Positions 53,594 through 64,000 of a stretch of 64,000 nucleotides of DNA are shown piece by piece. A model generated the notes under the pieces. The model worked only from the letters and a program-made list of their open reading frames with translations. It made no database searches and had not been told where the DNA came from. How positions within the stretch are numbered: the first letter of the stretch is position 1; every line of letters begins with the position of its first letter. This DNA comes from Rana temporaria (taxonomy: Eukaryota > Chordata > Amphibia > Anura > Ranidae). The translations under genes were made by a program, and so were the position numbers. The stretch spans positions 110,227,909 to 110,291,908 of the forward strand of contig NC_053495.1 in the NCBI RefSeq assembly GCF_905171775.1. Direction: 5' to 3'.

Positions 53594-54356
53594 AAGTCTT
53601 TGATGGCATTTTGAAAGGAAGTGAATAAAAAAGTGATCAGCACAACTTTCTAATAGTAAAAAATCACATGTATGTGCTAAACTTACTAATAAATCATATG
53701 CAAATTTTTATTGTGCAAAATGAGCAATAATCATACTGTACAAAATAAGCAATATATCAAACTGCAAAATAAACAAAATGCCAAAATGACTGTGCAAATA
53801 AGCAATAAAAAGTCCAAAATAACTCTGATAAGAAAAGTGCTGAAATAACTTTCACAATATCTTATGTAAACAAATAAATAAAGTGCTGAAGTGACTGTGA
53901 TGAACGTAGTGTCAAAAACAGTGGGGTAGATTCAGGTAGATTTGATCATTAATTACACATGTGCAGCTCAGCTCAATTGCTCTGCGCCGGCGCAATTGGG
54001 CAAGATTGCCACCTGATTCAGGATGCCTTTTGTGTGGTAATTTGCGCCTGTGTAAGCAAAAATTGAGGGCGCAAGCCAGCACAAGTGAAAGTGGGTGTGC
54101 CCCTATGCAAATGATGGTCTGTCGGTTTAGCAGTGGCTTGCGCCCGGTGCATCCTCGACGGCGCATGCGCAGATCGAACGCTCCCATGTGCGCATGCGTG
54201 CAACTGCGCCTGTCCTACTTCCTGGGCTACGCCGGCCCACCTGCTTGCACTGAGCAAATAAATAGGGGCAGATCTGCACAAGTCCTGTGCAAAATTACAT
54301 CCTGCTTTTTCCACCCCCCCCCTGAGCAAGGTAATTTTGCCCTTTCTTTATTTGCG

Positions 54357-56727
54357 ATGGCACCTCCTCAGAGAGAAAAAAAGAGAAAAAAGAATTTCAA
54401 TTTATCTGAGATGGAGATCATGCTGGCGGCACTCACTCGCCATACTGCTGTCCTGTATGGTGCCCAGCGGAAGAACACCACCACAGCCCAAAGGAGGGCA
54501 ATCTTTGATGCCATCACTTTAGACGTGAATGCGCTGGGCAATGAGGAGAGGACCTGGGACGAGATCCAGAAAAAATTAAACGACATGCGGCGTTGGATCC
54601 GGGATAAAATGGTGTTAATCCGCAAGCATGCCAGGGGCACGGGAGGAGGACCAGCCAGCCCATTACGTTTAAATGCGGAGGAGGAGGTGATTGCCCAAAG
54701 TTTCTCGCTGGAGCAGGTGGAGGGAGTCCCAGGATATGATTCCACTGTTGGGGACTTGGGGGCAGGTAAGTTTTTTTATCTCATATTTGCTGTGTATCAT
54801 GGGAGGGGGTAGAAGGGAACATGTGAGGGGGTAGAAGGGAACATGTAACAAGTGTGTTTTATCTCATATTTTCTGTGTATCATGGGAGGGGGTAGAAGGG
54901 AACATGTGAGGGGGTAGAAGGGAACATGTATCAAGTGTTTTTTATCTCATATTTGCTGTGTATCATGGTAGGGGGTAGAAGGGAACATGTGAGGGGGTAG
55001 AAGGGAACATGTGACAAGTGTGTTTTATCTCATATTTGCTGTGTATCATGGGAGGGGGTAGAAGGGAACATGTGAAGGAGCCACTGCTGTCCTGTATGGT
55101 GCCCAGCGGAAGAACACCACCACAGCCCAAAGGAGGGCAATCTTTGATGCCATCACTTTAGACGTGAATGCGCTGGGCAATGAGGAGAGGACCTGGGACG
55201 AGATACAGAAAAAATTAAACGACATCCGTCGGATCCGGGATAAAATGGTGTTAATCCGCAAGCATGCCAGGGGCACGGGAGGAGGACCAGCCTGCCCATT
55301 ACGTTTAAATGCGGAGGAGGAGGTGATTGCCCAAAGTTTCTCGCTGGAGCAGGTGGAGGGAGTCCCAGGATATGATTCCACTGTTGGGGACTTGGGGGCA
55401 GGTAAGTTTTTTTTATCTCATATTTGCTGTGTATCATGGGAGGGGGTAGAAGGGAACATGTGAGGGGGTAGAAGGGAACATGTAACAAGTGTGTTTTATC
55501 TCATATTTGCTGTGTATCATGGGAGGGGGTAGAAGGGAACATGTGAGGGGGTAGAAGGGAACATGTAACAAGTTTTTTTTATCTCATATTTGCTGTGTAT
55601 CATGGTAGGGGGTAGAAGGGAACATGTGAGGGGGTACACGGGAACATGTGACAAGTGTGTTTTATCTCATATTTGCTGTGTATCATGGGAGGGGGTAGAA
55701 GGGAACATGTGAAGGGAACATGTGACAAGTGTGTTGCTCCAGCAACATGTATTTTTTTGTGTCATCCACAGATGTTGAGGATGCAGCTGGGCCGTCGTCG
55801 GCTGCAGGGCGACCCACGCCATCCCCACATCCTCAGGTGGTCCAGTCAACCCCCATGGAGATCCTGGCCATGTTGGTGGAGGAGGAGAGCAGCCATAGGC
55901 CATCTATGGAGGAGGAAGTGTTGGAGGAGTCGATTGACCTCCAACAGGAGGCCTCCATATACCTCCAGCAGGATCCCACCATCCCTGACCTCCCCACCAC
56001 CCCCCCCGACCATAATATCATCCCCCTCCAGGGCAAGCCCCTCCAGTGTCCCTCCACCATTGTCCCTCCCCCCATTGTCGCCCCCTCCAGTGTCCCTCCC
56101 ACCAGTGTGAGCCCCTCCCCTTCTTCTCCCTCAGTCCGTGCCCCAGCCTCTCCTCCCAGGAAGGCTCTCTCCAAAATGAGGTGTGTACCCTCCGGCCTCC
56201 GAGAAGGGCTGCAGGAGGAACAGGCCTGGCAGACCCGCCATATAGGGGCCATGGTGGGTGATTTGAGGCGGGTGGCGGACAGCCTGGCATCCTCCTCCTC
56301 CTCAGTGCAGCAGACCCTCACCCTGCATGCTGACCTGGGGAAAAGAGACACAGTGAGCCTGGAGGAAGTCAGCGCGAACTGTGTAGCCATGGCCACCTGT
56401 ATGGTAGAGCAGCAGGACGCCACCGCTTCGCTCACAGCGGAGGTGAGCAGGTTGGCAGGGGCGGTGGAGGCCAACACTGATGCTGTGCGGGAGGAGGGGA
56501 GACGAAACCGGCGGCAACAGAGGAGCACTACCACCCGGCAGCTGCGGATGTTGGCACAAACCAACAGTGTGCTCACCCGCCTGGCCAACGCCATGGAGGG
56601 CAGGCAGGCACCACCTGCCAGGAGTGAGGAAGTAGGGGATGCTGCTGCTCCCCCCCTCCATCCCCACCCCATGCTCCATCCCCTCCCCAGGCTCCATCCT
56701 CAGCCCAGGCTCCACCACGCCGACTGA
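54357..56727 (+). CDS. Harbinger Myb/SANT-like DNA-binding protein, two exons
   Basis: Accessory protein of Harbinger transposons that binds element ends and escorts the transposase to the nucleus. Exon 1 (54357-54765) encodes basic KRKKNFNLSEMEIMLAALTR followed by a trihelix of SANT/MADF type (FDAITLDVNALGNEERTWDEI, KKLNDMRRWIRDKM). A GTAAGT donor at 54766 and a CAG acceptor ending at 55771 join exon 2 (55772-56727) in phase (G|AT). Exon 2 has an acidic segment (EESIDLQQEASIYLQQ), a Pro/Ser-rich linker and a predicted coiled region (CVAMATCMVEQQDATASLTA). The predicted protein is 454 residues with no stops. The intron contains a partial copy of exon 1. Confidence 0.8.
55080..55402 (+). repeat. 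Duplicated partial exon 1 within the intron
   Basis: Repeats exon 1 from the HTAVLYGAQRK codons to the GTAAGT donor with few differences (one Trp codon lost: MRRWIRDK vs IRRIRDK). It lacks the start codon and N-terminal basic region. It is surrounded by about eight copies of GGGGGTAGAAGGGAACATGTG and ATCTCATATTTGCTGTG (54770-55700), so it arose by local tandem duplication of exon 1 plus intron repeats. Confidence 0.85.
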
Positions 56728-57341
56728 GGAGCCAGAGCCGGGGCACCCTTGGCACCAGGATGTCGAAACGAAAAAAATAAAAATTTTCCTGTGCCTTTTT
56801 TTTTTTTTACATATCCCTTGGTGCTCAGCTAAGGAGCTTTTTCTATTTAGTTGGATTATGCTCATATGAAGATTTTTTTGGGAGATTTATTTTTTGCTCA
56901 GATTATGAGCTTTTCTATATTTATTTAATGCTCAGATGATGAGCTTTTATATTTTTATTTTATGCTCAAAGTTTGAGTTTTTATTTTATTTTGTAGTCCC
57001 TACACATGGTGAGGAGTGTATACTACAGTGTGACTGGTGTGTGAATGGGGGGGGTGTCACTCCTGCTGGAAAAGGGGTGTCACCCTCTGCCATGTGAAAG
57101 GTGTATGAATGGACAGCAACATAATTGGAGCCTTGACGCGGCGTTGCTGCTCCCTAATACCATGGGGTATCCTTGGGTCTAATCCAATTTTGGGTGCATG
57201 TAGGGGGGGTGTGCTAGGGACCACAGTGGTGTGCACGCGTGCATTCTACTTGTGACATGATTATTGTGTGTGTTTAACGTTCAAAGATACGTTCCACGAG
57301 ACCACTCCTGATTGCTCTTCCCTCAGTAGACTGGGTAGAGT
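56728..57341. other. Spacer between convergent Harbinger genes
   Basis: Contains AATAAA at about 56776, just after the SANT gene stop (a likely poly(A) signal), then three ~45 bp units with ATGAGCTTTT and TTATTTTATGCTCA (56860-56990). No gene is seen. Confidence 0.6.
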
Positions 57342-58416
57342 TTATTGGGGGGGATTGTGTGGTTCGGGGGTCAGGTCATCACATATGTCAATCTGCAGGC
57401 TCTTTTTCATGGCGAAGTTGTGCAGAATACAACATGCCCCAATGATCTGGCACACAAAGTTTGGGGAATACATCAGGGTACCCCCAGACTTATCCAGGCA
57501 TCTGAAACGGGACTTAAGGAGGCCAAAGGTGCGTTCCACCACTGTACGGGTACATGTGTGTGCCTCATTGTATCTTTCCTCTCCTGGGGTTTGGGGGTTC
57601 CAGAATGGGGTCATGAGATGGGGTCCCAGTGCATATGCCACGTCACCTGGAAGGGAAAAGACAGGAGAATGTTAGTCATGCATGTGCCCCTTGTGATGTC
57701 TGCATCATGGGGGGGGGGGGGCAGTCATACCTGACACCCATGTCACTCACCAACCAGCCAGCTGTTCCCATACATGTTCTGTTCAAATTCTGTTGGGATG
57801 CTGCTCTGACGGAATATAAAGCTGTCATTACAGGACCCGGGGTGTTTGGCACGAATGTGCCATATGAGGCCTTGGGCATCCACTATCACCTGGACATTGA
57901 TGGAATGCCAATGCTTTCTATTGCAGTATATGTGCTCCATGTCACGGGGGGGCTGTAGTGCCACATGGGTGCAATCAATGGGAATCTGGCAATTTGGTAG
58001 AAATCTGTCACTGCCTTCTGCCGCTGGACCTCCTGGGTGGGTTTGATGAAGTGGTGGGACATGCGTCTCGGGATTGCAGGGATAACCTGGTGCACACATC
58101 TGTTCATGGAGGATTGTGACATCCCAGCCACAATTCCACCTGTACGCTGAAAAGATCCAGTGGCCAGGAAATGCAGTGTTGCCACTACCTTGACCAGTGG
58201 CTCCACTGCATGTCTACGATGTGTCTGGCTGGTGATGTCATCATGCAGGGTTGTGGCTAATTCCAGGATGACTTCAGGGCTGAATCTAAACATGTGATAC
58301 ACCTCCGAATCCCCCATGTCAAAGATGTTCCTGCGCACTCGATATATCCTCTCCCGTGCCCTCCTACGAGTTGGTTCACTCAGTAGTATTGCTAGAACCA
58401 TAGCTGCCCCTGGCAT
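57342..58416 (-). pseudogene. HARBI1-like Harbinger transposase, core deletion
   Basis: DDE_Tnp_4 transposase. The likely start is MPGAAMVLAILL at 58416. The N-terminal helix-turn-helix part reads MGDSEVYHMFRFSPEVILEL and VKVVATLHFLATGSFQRT. The frame shifts at about 57985: after FYQIARFP the family's short N-V-x-G-A block before the first catalytic Asp is missing, and the other frame resumes at PIDCTHVALQPP (first Asp). HPGSCNDSFIF holds the second Asp. An intron 57750-57647 (GTGAGT...CAG, phase 1) leads to GDVAYALGPHLMTPF, then NEAHTCTRTVVERTFG with the catalytic Glu. It ends at 57342. The small core deletion disables it. Confidence 0.85.
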
Positions 58417-58860
58417 GTTGGCACACAGATGTGAGGTCCAGAAATTGTGGGTGCTCTGCTTGCTCAGCTCGTCCGTAATGGTGCTGCTGTAGTTGCTCTC
58501 CAGCTGACCTGTGGACGTCTGTTGCCAAGTTGCCCCTGCTTTTATGAGGAGCAATTTTGCCCTGGCTAAACAGCTTGCGCGCTTGGTGTGAAAACTGCGC
58601 CTCACACGCGCAGGTTTTTGAATCAGCGTTAGTTCCTCATTTGCATATTTGCTGAGGGAAAACAATGAGAGCGCAAGTTGCACCCTGCGCAAAAATGCAC
58701 ATTACATGCACCGGGGCAGAGAAACTGCGTCCGTTGAAAAAAGCCTAATTTCAGGCTTAGCTTGTTTTCTGGGTCATCCGCATATTTGCCTGGGCGCAAA
58801 TCTGTACTTGCGCGGCGCATATCGCGATTGCGCCCGTGCAAGTCGTACCTGAATGCGGGC

Positions 58861-59139
58861 CAGTGTCTTCTTTAGGAAATCTCTGTGACTACCACTCAAT
58901 GCTCTCTGGACTCTTACCTCAGTAAGGAGAATATATAGCCTTGATGATTTCCCTAATTATGGGGATGGGGGTAGATCTCCTGGTCTTTGAATCCGGTAAT
59001 GGCAGGTGGTTTCTCTCCAGGTTATGTGTTATGTGTTCCAAATAAAGATGATGGCTTCCAAACTCACCAGCATGATTTATTCGCAGGAGTCATTACATCA
59101 CGATACGTGACTTCATCAGGGGAACTGGATTGGTTCTAA
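58861..59139. other. Unclassified flank
   Basis: No gene seen. Contains CCAAATAAAGATGATGGC and TGACTTCATCAGG, which could be the end of an unrecognised retroelement. Confidence 0.3.
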
Positions 59140-59632
59140 GGCCCCGTACACACGATAGAATCCATCCGCAGATAAATCCCAGCAAATGGGTTTCTGCGGA
59201 TAGATTCTATGGTGTGTACACGCCAGCGGATCTGTTTCCGCGGAGAAATCTCCTCTGGGATGGATTCCAGCAGATCGAATATTTGTTGTGCTGCACAACA
59301 TATCCATCTGCTGGAATCCATTCCAACGGATGGATCCGCTCGTCTGTACAGACTTACCGGATCCATTCGTCCAAAGGGATTCCCCGCACGCGTCGTAATG
59401 ATTTGACGCATGCGTGGAATTCCTTATATGACAGCGTCGCGCCCGTCGCCGCGTCATAATCGCGGCGACGGCGCGACACGTCATCGGCAGAGGATTTCCG
59501 CACGGATTTCAATGGGATGGTGTGTACACTCCATCCCATCGAAATCAGCGGATATCTTTGAGAGGATTTATCCGTGGAAACGGTCCGCTGGACCGTATCT
59601 GCGGATAAATCCTCTCGTGTGTATGGGGCTTA
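59140..59632. mobile_element. Hairpin MITE, GTACACACGA family
   Basis: Ends AAGGCCCCGTACACACGATA and, reversed, AAGCCCCATACACACGAGA. The interior is built of ATCCGCAGATAAATCC-type motifs on both arms and a GC-rich centre with CGCGCCCGTCGCCGCG. Many overlapping frames on both strands reflect the palindrome, not genes. Confidence 0.8.
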
Positions 59633-60090
59633 AGGCCTTGTACACACGACCGAACATGTCTGCTGAAACTGGTCCGCTGACCAGTTTCAGCAGACATGTT
59701 CGGTCGTGTGTACGGCCGACCGGACCGGATTCCCGGCCGAGCGGACAGGTTTCCAGTGGGCAAATGTTTTTTAGCATGCTAAGAAACATGTCCACTGGAA
59801 GCCTGTCCGTCGGACATGTTTGGTCGTCTGTAGAGACTCACCGGACACGTCCGCTCGGCCGAAAACCCTTGCATGCGTCGAAGTGATTCGACGCATGCGT
59901 GGAAGCATTGACCTTCCAGGGTCGCGCACGTTGCCGTGTCATCGTCGCACGCGTCGCCGCGTCATCGTTGCGGCGATGGCGCGGCCACGTCACCGCGCTG
60001 TCTGTCCGCGCGGATTTCGGTTTGATGGTGTGTACAACCATCAGACCGAAATCTCCAAGCGGACATGTCCGATGAAAACGGTGGCCATTT
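59633..60090. mobile_element. Second hairpin MITE with 34 bp perfect stem
   Basis: Starts TTAAGGCCTTGTACACACGA. Positions 59641-59674 and 59679-59712 are perfect 34 bp inverted arms around CGCT. A further inverted pair (ACATGTCCACTGGAA with TTTCCAGTGGGCAAATG) and a GC-rich centre follow. The right end expected by symmetry is missing after about 60090. Confidence 0.75.
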
Positions 60091-60171
60091 TCCAGGTGGG
60101 CAAAAAACAGATACTAATTTAAATCAAGTATGTCTCACTCATAGTGGTGGCCATATTTTTGGTAGTGCTAT

Positions 60172-61172
60172 TGTGGTGTCCCAGTACAGGTATTTGCTGT
60201 AGGCCCTGTCAGATTGAGGCCCTCGGCTTGTGGGGTCTCCCCTGCAGGGACTCAGCTAGTCATGATGTGATTTATACTGTTATGGTTGATAATACGTTTA
60301 TTAGGTGTGTATAGCTTTAAGAGGTTTAGTCAGCCATCTCATGTTCAGTCAGAGTGTATTAGAGTCAGGAGGACTAAGTGCTAGACAAGACCTTACTGTG
60401 TTGTGTTATACTTTAACTTGTAACAAACTTGGAATGTAAGTTCCAAGGGGAATACAGGTCAGTCTCTATGATCCACAGCTCTCAACCAATGGGCTTCAGT
60501 CTCATCAGGCCCTTATAAGGGATTGTACTTCCTGTTTAAGTCAGTCTAGTGCTTCACACAGTCCCTGGCAGAGCAGAGCAAAACACAGTCAGAGGAGAAG
60601 CAGTGCAGGCCAGAGGCCTCCAGTTCAGGAGAAAGTACAGCAAAGCGTGAAGTATCCCTAAACACTACAGAACCAGTACTTCAGCTCATTTATCGGATCA
60701 ATCCGTTATTCCAGCGAAAAGCCTCAAGTCTACCGACACTTCAGTAAGTGTATCTATTTTTCAGCCTAGTTAAGCATAGGCCCTGAATTACTAATCCGGC
60801 CTCAGCAGCCGAGTATATATATATGATCAGCCAAGCTCAAGCATTATTAGCTGTGTGATCCTCTAGAGACTGTCTGCAGAACCTTTGTGACACTCTGTTT
60901 AAACGCTGTGAAGATTTTGACACCTGCCTTCATGCCAGTAAAGCCTTCGTTATATTAACCCCTGTTGTGGACTGTGTTATTACCATCCTAACTAGCGGGG
61001 ATACGGAGGCCCCCGGAACTGTAGTTTCCCGGGGTATACCAAGACTACAGTGGCGTCACGTGACAGAGAGGGTTAATACCACCTGACCCTGGGCTCCTAG
61101 CCCCAAGAACCAAGTAGCTAACCATCAAGCGCATGTGTGTGGCCGTGGGGCTCACCCTCCCCGGTCACCACA
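60172..61172 (+). repeat. Gypsy-2 5' LTR
   Basis: 1,001 bp with perfect terminal inverted repeat TGTGGTG...CACCACA. A TATA-like CTTATAAG lies near 60512. Eight bases after the LTR is TGGCGTCATGAACAGGAT (61181-61198), a plausible tRNA primer-binding site because it begins with TGG, the complement of CCA. The tRNA was not identified. Confidence 0.8.
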
Positions 61173-61762
61173 TCGTTTTCTGGCGTCATGAACAGGATAC
61201 GGGTGTACGCCCTAACCATTCAGCCACTAAAGCAAGTCCCCCCCCCCCCCCAGAATCTGAACTGTGCCAATGAAAGTAATTTACTCAGCGAGGCGCATAT
61301 ACAAGTGGTGGGGGAGGTGAAGGAAAGACTGTTAGCTGCCATTTTTAAGTGGAGAAAGTCTGTACCTGAAGGGGTAAAATTGTTTCCAGCATTTCCCGCG
61401 CACGGGAGCGGTCGCAGCTCCGCCCATTCAAGCCCGGCGGTGATGCCTCTTCAGTGTGCAAGCCGGAACTAGAGAATCCACTCTGTGTTGCACGGAGGAA
61501 ACAATTGCTGACCGGACCAAAAAAGGAAGTTGCCGGGCGCAGCCATAGCAACGTGTCCGGCAATAAAAGACAGCGCACTCAAAGACAGCGCACTCAAAGA
61601 CGTCGCACTCAAAGACAGCGCACTCAACGACATCGCACTCAAAGACAGCGCTCTCAAAGACAGCACTCTCAAAGTTTCTTAAAGTGACGGCGCACTCAAA
61701 GACATCGCACTCAAAGACAGCGCTCTCAAAGTTTCTTAAAGTGACTCAAACAAGGCTACAAC
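61173..61762 (+). other. Gypsy-2 leader with 15 bp repeats
   Basis: Non-coding leader between LTR and gag. 61566-61740 is a tandem array of CACTCAAAGACAGCG-type units (about nine) plus two copies of CTCTCAAAGTTTCTTAAAGTG. Such arrays can hold packaging or start signals, but nothing specific is visible. Confidence 0.7.
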
Positions 61763-62876
61763 ATGTCAGCCCCAAGATCACCAGATGCAGGTGATGTACC
61801 AGATCCTCTTGCGGCTCCTGCACAAGCTACCCCTCCGGGATCACCTCCAGTACGACGTCATGACAGTGGGGCCCCCCCATTCTACCTGGGGAAGCCTGTG
61901 TTGCCTAACTACAGAGGGGTTCCCTTTTCCCCTCACGGATTTCCAGGAGAGCTTCCAAAGCATTTTCTCTCTCTACTCTCTCCCCCTAACCAACAGGTGC
62001 TGTTGCTCATGGGACAGTTTCAGGGACCTGCACGTGAGGAAGTCCGTACCTGGCCCACTTCTGAGAAGACTACAGTAGATCAGATCTTCGAGGGATTACA
62101 TCAGGTATTTGAGTCCCACTCACCCTCAGAGGTCTGCCTCAGGCTGTACGAGAGGCGACAAAAGCCGGGGGAAACACTAAGGGCATATGCAGTAGCCTTG
62201 CAGAATGCCCTGGAGGCAGTCCAGAAACTGGACAATATCACCCTGACCAGGGTAACAAACTATTGATGGATAGATTCATAGAAGGGGTCCAAAATAAATG
62301 GGACAAGGCGCAATTAAAGATGTTAGCGCTGTACAGAACCCCAATATGTCTTTCTCTGCCTTTAAGCGCCTAGCCCTTCAAGTTATAGAGCAGGGGGCAA
62401 GCCCTGAGGAGCATCCTGACCCTAAAACGGAACCCATGGGTGCGGCGGCGTGCCCTGCACCACTGTTACCACCAGCCCCCGCACCCGTGGCTGTCACCCC
62501 GGCCTCCACTACAATTATTGAGATTCAAGAGGTTAGACAAGATATTGCCCAGCTTACCCAAGTGGTAAAGGAGTTGGCTAATCACACCACTCGGGTACTT
62601 AGAGAGCCTCCAGAGACTAAGAGACCTACTCCTGCCCCTCCTCCCCATTCTAGCAGGCCTCGCTCGGGACCTTCTAGTAGGCCTCGCTCGGGACCTTCTA
62701 GTAGGCCTTACTGTGATTTCTGTGACAAACCCGGTCATTGGAAGATGCAATGCTGGGCTTTAAACGGGCGTCCCCTGAGGTTGAGGACCGGCCCTCAGGA
62801 AAATGAATCACAGGTCCAGCAGAAGAGCCAATATACTCAGGACAGTCCTTATACATTGCATCCTGCCCCTATGTAA
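61763..62876 (+). pseudogene. Gypsy-2 Gag, two frameshifts
   Basis: Structural Gag. ATG 61763 opens a 167-codon frame with a Pro-rich N-terminus and a capsid-like region (PHGFPGELPKHFLSLLSP, QIFEGLHQVFESHSPSEVCL, PGETLRAYAVALQNALE). It stops at 62266, after which homologous codons read in another frame (MDRFIEGVQNKWDKAQLKML). A second shift near 62340 enters the frame ending at 62876. That part has a helix (EIQEVRQDIAQLTQVVKELA), three RPRSGPSS-type repeats and a CCHC knuckle CDFCDKPGHWKMQC. Two shifts in the capsid make Gag nonfunctional. Confidence 0.82.
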
Positions 62877-64000
62877 ATGTTACCATAGATGGTGTCCAAC
62901 TGCGGGCCCTGATTGATACAGGCTCGCAGGTGTCTACCATCTCTAAGGGCCTATTCTATAGGTACTGGAATGTCGATTCATTGTGTGAACCAGGTGATAT
63001 GGATTTTAGTGTCATGGCAGGGGACGGGAAACCAATTCCCAGACATGGGTACTGGGAGCCCACTATTCAGCTGAGAGGTCACACACTTAGAGGTCAAGGT
63101 ATAATTGTCACTAATGTCACGGTACCAGGGGCCACAGAGTTTATATTGGGGATAAATATAATGAGACATTGCTTCAGTGATATTTTGGATGCCTTGCATG
63201 CCTCTCTCCCCCACATGTCTCCCTCAGGTCAGAGGACTGCGCAACACCATCTCAAAATTCTGAAAGCAGAACAGAAGTTTGCGAACCGGAGAGGAGAAAT
63301 CTGTAAAGTTCGGATCCAAGACATGAGGTCCGTGACCCTGCAGCCGAACACAGAGACAATTTTGTGGTGTCGGGCGCGCCCTGGTGTAAGGAATCAGGAC
63401 TATCAGGCCTTACTGGAGCCCATACAATCTGAAGGTTTTTCTTTGGTCCGAGCTGCAAGGAGCCTAGTGACGGTGGTGAATGGACGGGTCCCAGTCCGCC
63501 TAGTTAATTTGTCCGGCGTAGCCACCACCCTACCAAAGTACACTCAAGTGGCCCAACTTGTTTTCTTGGACTCCAGTGACATACTCTCTTCACGGAAGGC
63601 GGCCCAACAGCTGAGTGCCCAAACCGTGTCAGGGGCTACCAAAAATTCTCCAGAACCTTGGTGGCGCCAACTGCAAATAGGAGGATCTCTCACCCCACCA
63701 GAACAAGTCGAAGGGGTCATCGAGGTGGTGAAGGAGTGCCAGAGTGCCTTCAGCAAACACCCAACCGATTTTGGAAAAACCTCCATGATTAAGCATCGAA
63801 TCCTGACCGGCGATAAACCCCCCATCAAGGAAAGGCATCGGCCTGTGGCACCAGGCATGTACCAAACCGTCAAGAAACTGTTAACCGACATGAAGGAGGC
63901 GGATGTAATACAAGAGAGCCAGAGTCCCTGGGCAGCACCCATGGTGTTAGTTAAGAAGAAGGATGGGACCATCCGTTTCTGTGTTGAGTATTTATTGACC
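62807..64000 (+). CDS. Gypsy-2 pol: protease and start of RT (partial)
   Basis: Open frame without a stop from 62807 to the window end, in the -1 register relative to the end of gag, overlapping it by about 70 bp; a programmed frameshift is possible but no classic slippery heptamer was seen. Protease is marked by ALIDTGSQVSTI (active-site DTG near 62925) and FILGINIMRH. A linker of about 190 residues leads to KHPTDFGKTSMIKHRI, IKERHRPVAPGMYQ, then WAAPMVLVKKKDGTIRFCVE, the first RT block. The remaining RT, RNase H and integrase would lie beyond 64000. Confidence 0.85.
   Translation, partial: MTGPAEEPIYSGQSLYIASCPYVNVTIDGVQLRALIDTGSQVSTISKGLFYRYWNVDSLCEPGDMDFSVMAGDGKPIPRHGYWEPTIQLRGHTLRGQGIIVTNVTVPGATEFILGINIMRHCFSDILDALHASLPHMSPSGQRTAQHHLKILKAEQKFANRRGEICKVRIQDMRSVTLQPNTETILWCRARPGVRNQDYQALLEPIQSEGFSLVRAARSLVTVVNGRVPVRLVNLSGVATTLPKYTQVAQLVFLDSSDILSSRKAAQQLSAQTVSGATKNSPEPWWRQLQIGGSLTPPEQVEGVIEVVKECQSAFSKHPTDFGKTSMIKHRILTGDKPPIKERHRPVAPGMYQTVKKLLTDMKEADVIQESQSPWAAPMVLVKKKDGTIRFCVEYLLT

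Larger units (their letters stand above)
53924..58860. mobile_element. Harbinger-type element with two convergent genes
   Basis: 4.9 kb DNA transposon with inverted ends sharing ATTCAGGTA (left GGGTAGATTCAGGTA; right, reverse-complemented, GCCCGCATTCAGGTA) and subterminal TTGCGC-rich sequence. CAGTG flanks it at 53919-53923 and 58861-58865; Harbingers usually make 3 bp duplications, so this match may be partly chance. Inside are a Myb/SANT-like DNA-binding gene on plus and an HARBI1-like DDE transposase on minus, the standard two-protein set. Confidence 0.82.
60172..64000 (+). mobile_element. Gypsy-2: second Ty3/Gypsy, runs off the window
   Basis: LTR retrotransposon on plus: LTR 60172-61172, primer site at 61181, leader with short repeats, gag (61763-62876) and pol open to the window edge. 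No chromodomain can be assessed because integrase lies beyond 64000. It is a different lineage from the sushi-type element: long leader, separate gag and pol frames and a longer LTR. Confidence 0.85.

Noticed and set aside
55833..56672. 279-codon minus-strand frame
   Set aside because: Antisense of exon 2 of the Harbinger SANT-like gene, whose splice-consistent frame is on plus.
59116..60041. Several 60-160 codon frames on both strands
   Set aside because: They lie inside palindromic MITEs and mirror each other.

Overview
This is a transposable-element graveyard from a large vertebrate genome. The family mix (L1-clade LINEs, a Penelope-like element with a GIY-YIG nuclease, a chromodomain Ty3/Gypsy, BEL/Pao, piggyBac, Harbinger, hAT and palindromic MITEs beginning GTACACACG) points to an amphibian, most likely an anuran. 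The species call is inference from repeat style. No conserved single-copy host gene, tRNA or rRNA could be recognised. Almost every long reading frame belongs to a mobile element.

Layout. 1-12782: L1-A (+), with ORF1 before and ORF2 after an 8.3 kb piggyBac element that sits at TTAA (1911-10198) and encodes an uninterrupted 655-residue transposase. 12783-26691: Penelope-like element PLE1 (-), broken by a complete L1 (L1-B, 13429-20092), a solo LTR (21726-22821) and a MITE (24775-25296). 26692-27882: start of a ZMYM1-like hAT transposase. 27890-31700: minisatellites, fold-back palindromes and a GC-rich block. 31709-51963: a second Penelope copy (PLE2) split by a sushi-type Gypsy (32326-47897), itself split by L1-C (32793-42892), itself split by an intact L1 (L1-D, 33810-41099). 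51964-53593: truncated BEL/Pao pieces, an LTR-like block and a MITE. 53924-58860: a two-gene Harbinger element. 59140-60090: hairpin MITEs. 60172-64000: 5' LTR, gag and open-ended pol of a second Gypsy.

How it fits together. Most insertions can be resolved by matching target-site duplications or by the second Penelope copy acting as an empty-site reference: TTAA (piggyBac), AGGCTATTGTGTTT (L1-B), GTATG (solo LTR), TTAA (MITE), AGGGG (Gypsy), AGAACTAGTG (L1-C) and AAAAAACAGACCAAT (L1-D). This gives a relative chronology, with L1-D the innermost and probably youngest. The two L1-D ORFs and the piggyBac transposase are the only large genes that read as intact. The Penelope copies carry hammerhead-ribozyme motifs in their pseudo-LTRs and a roughly 430-residue N-terminal extension of unknown function. 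The Gypsy's predicted mRNA start is complementary to the sequence just after its 5' LTR, the arrangement expected for self-priming.
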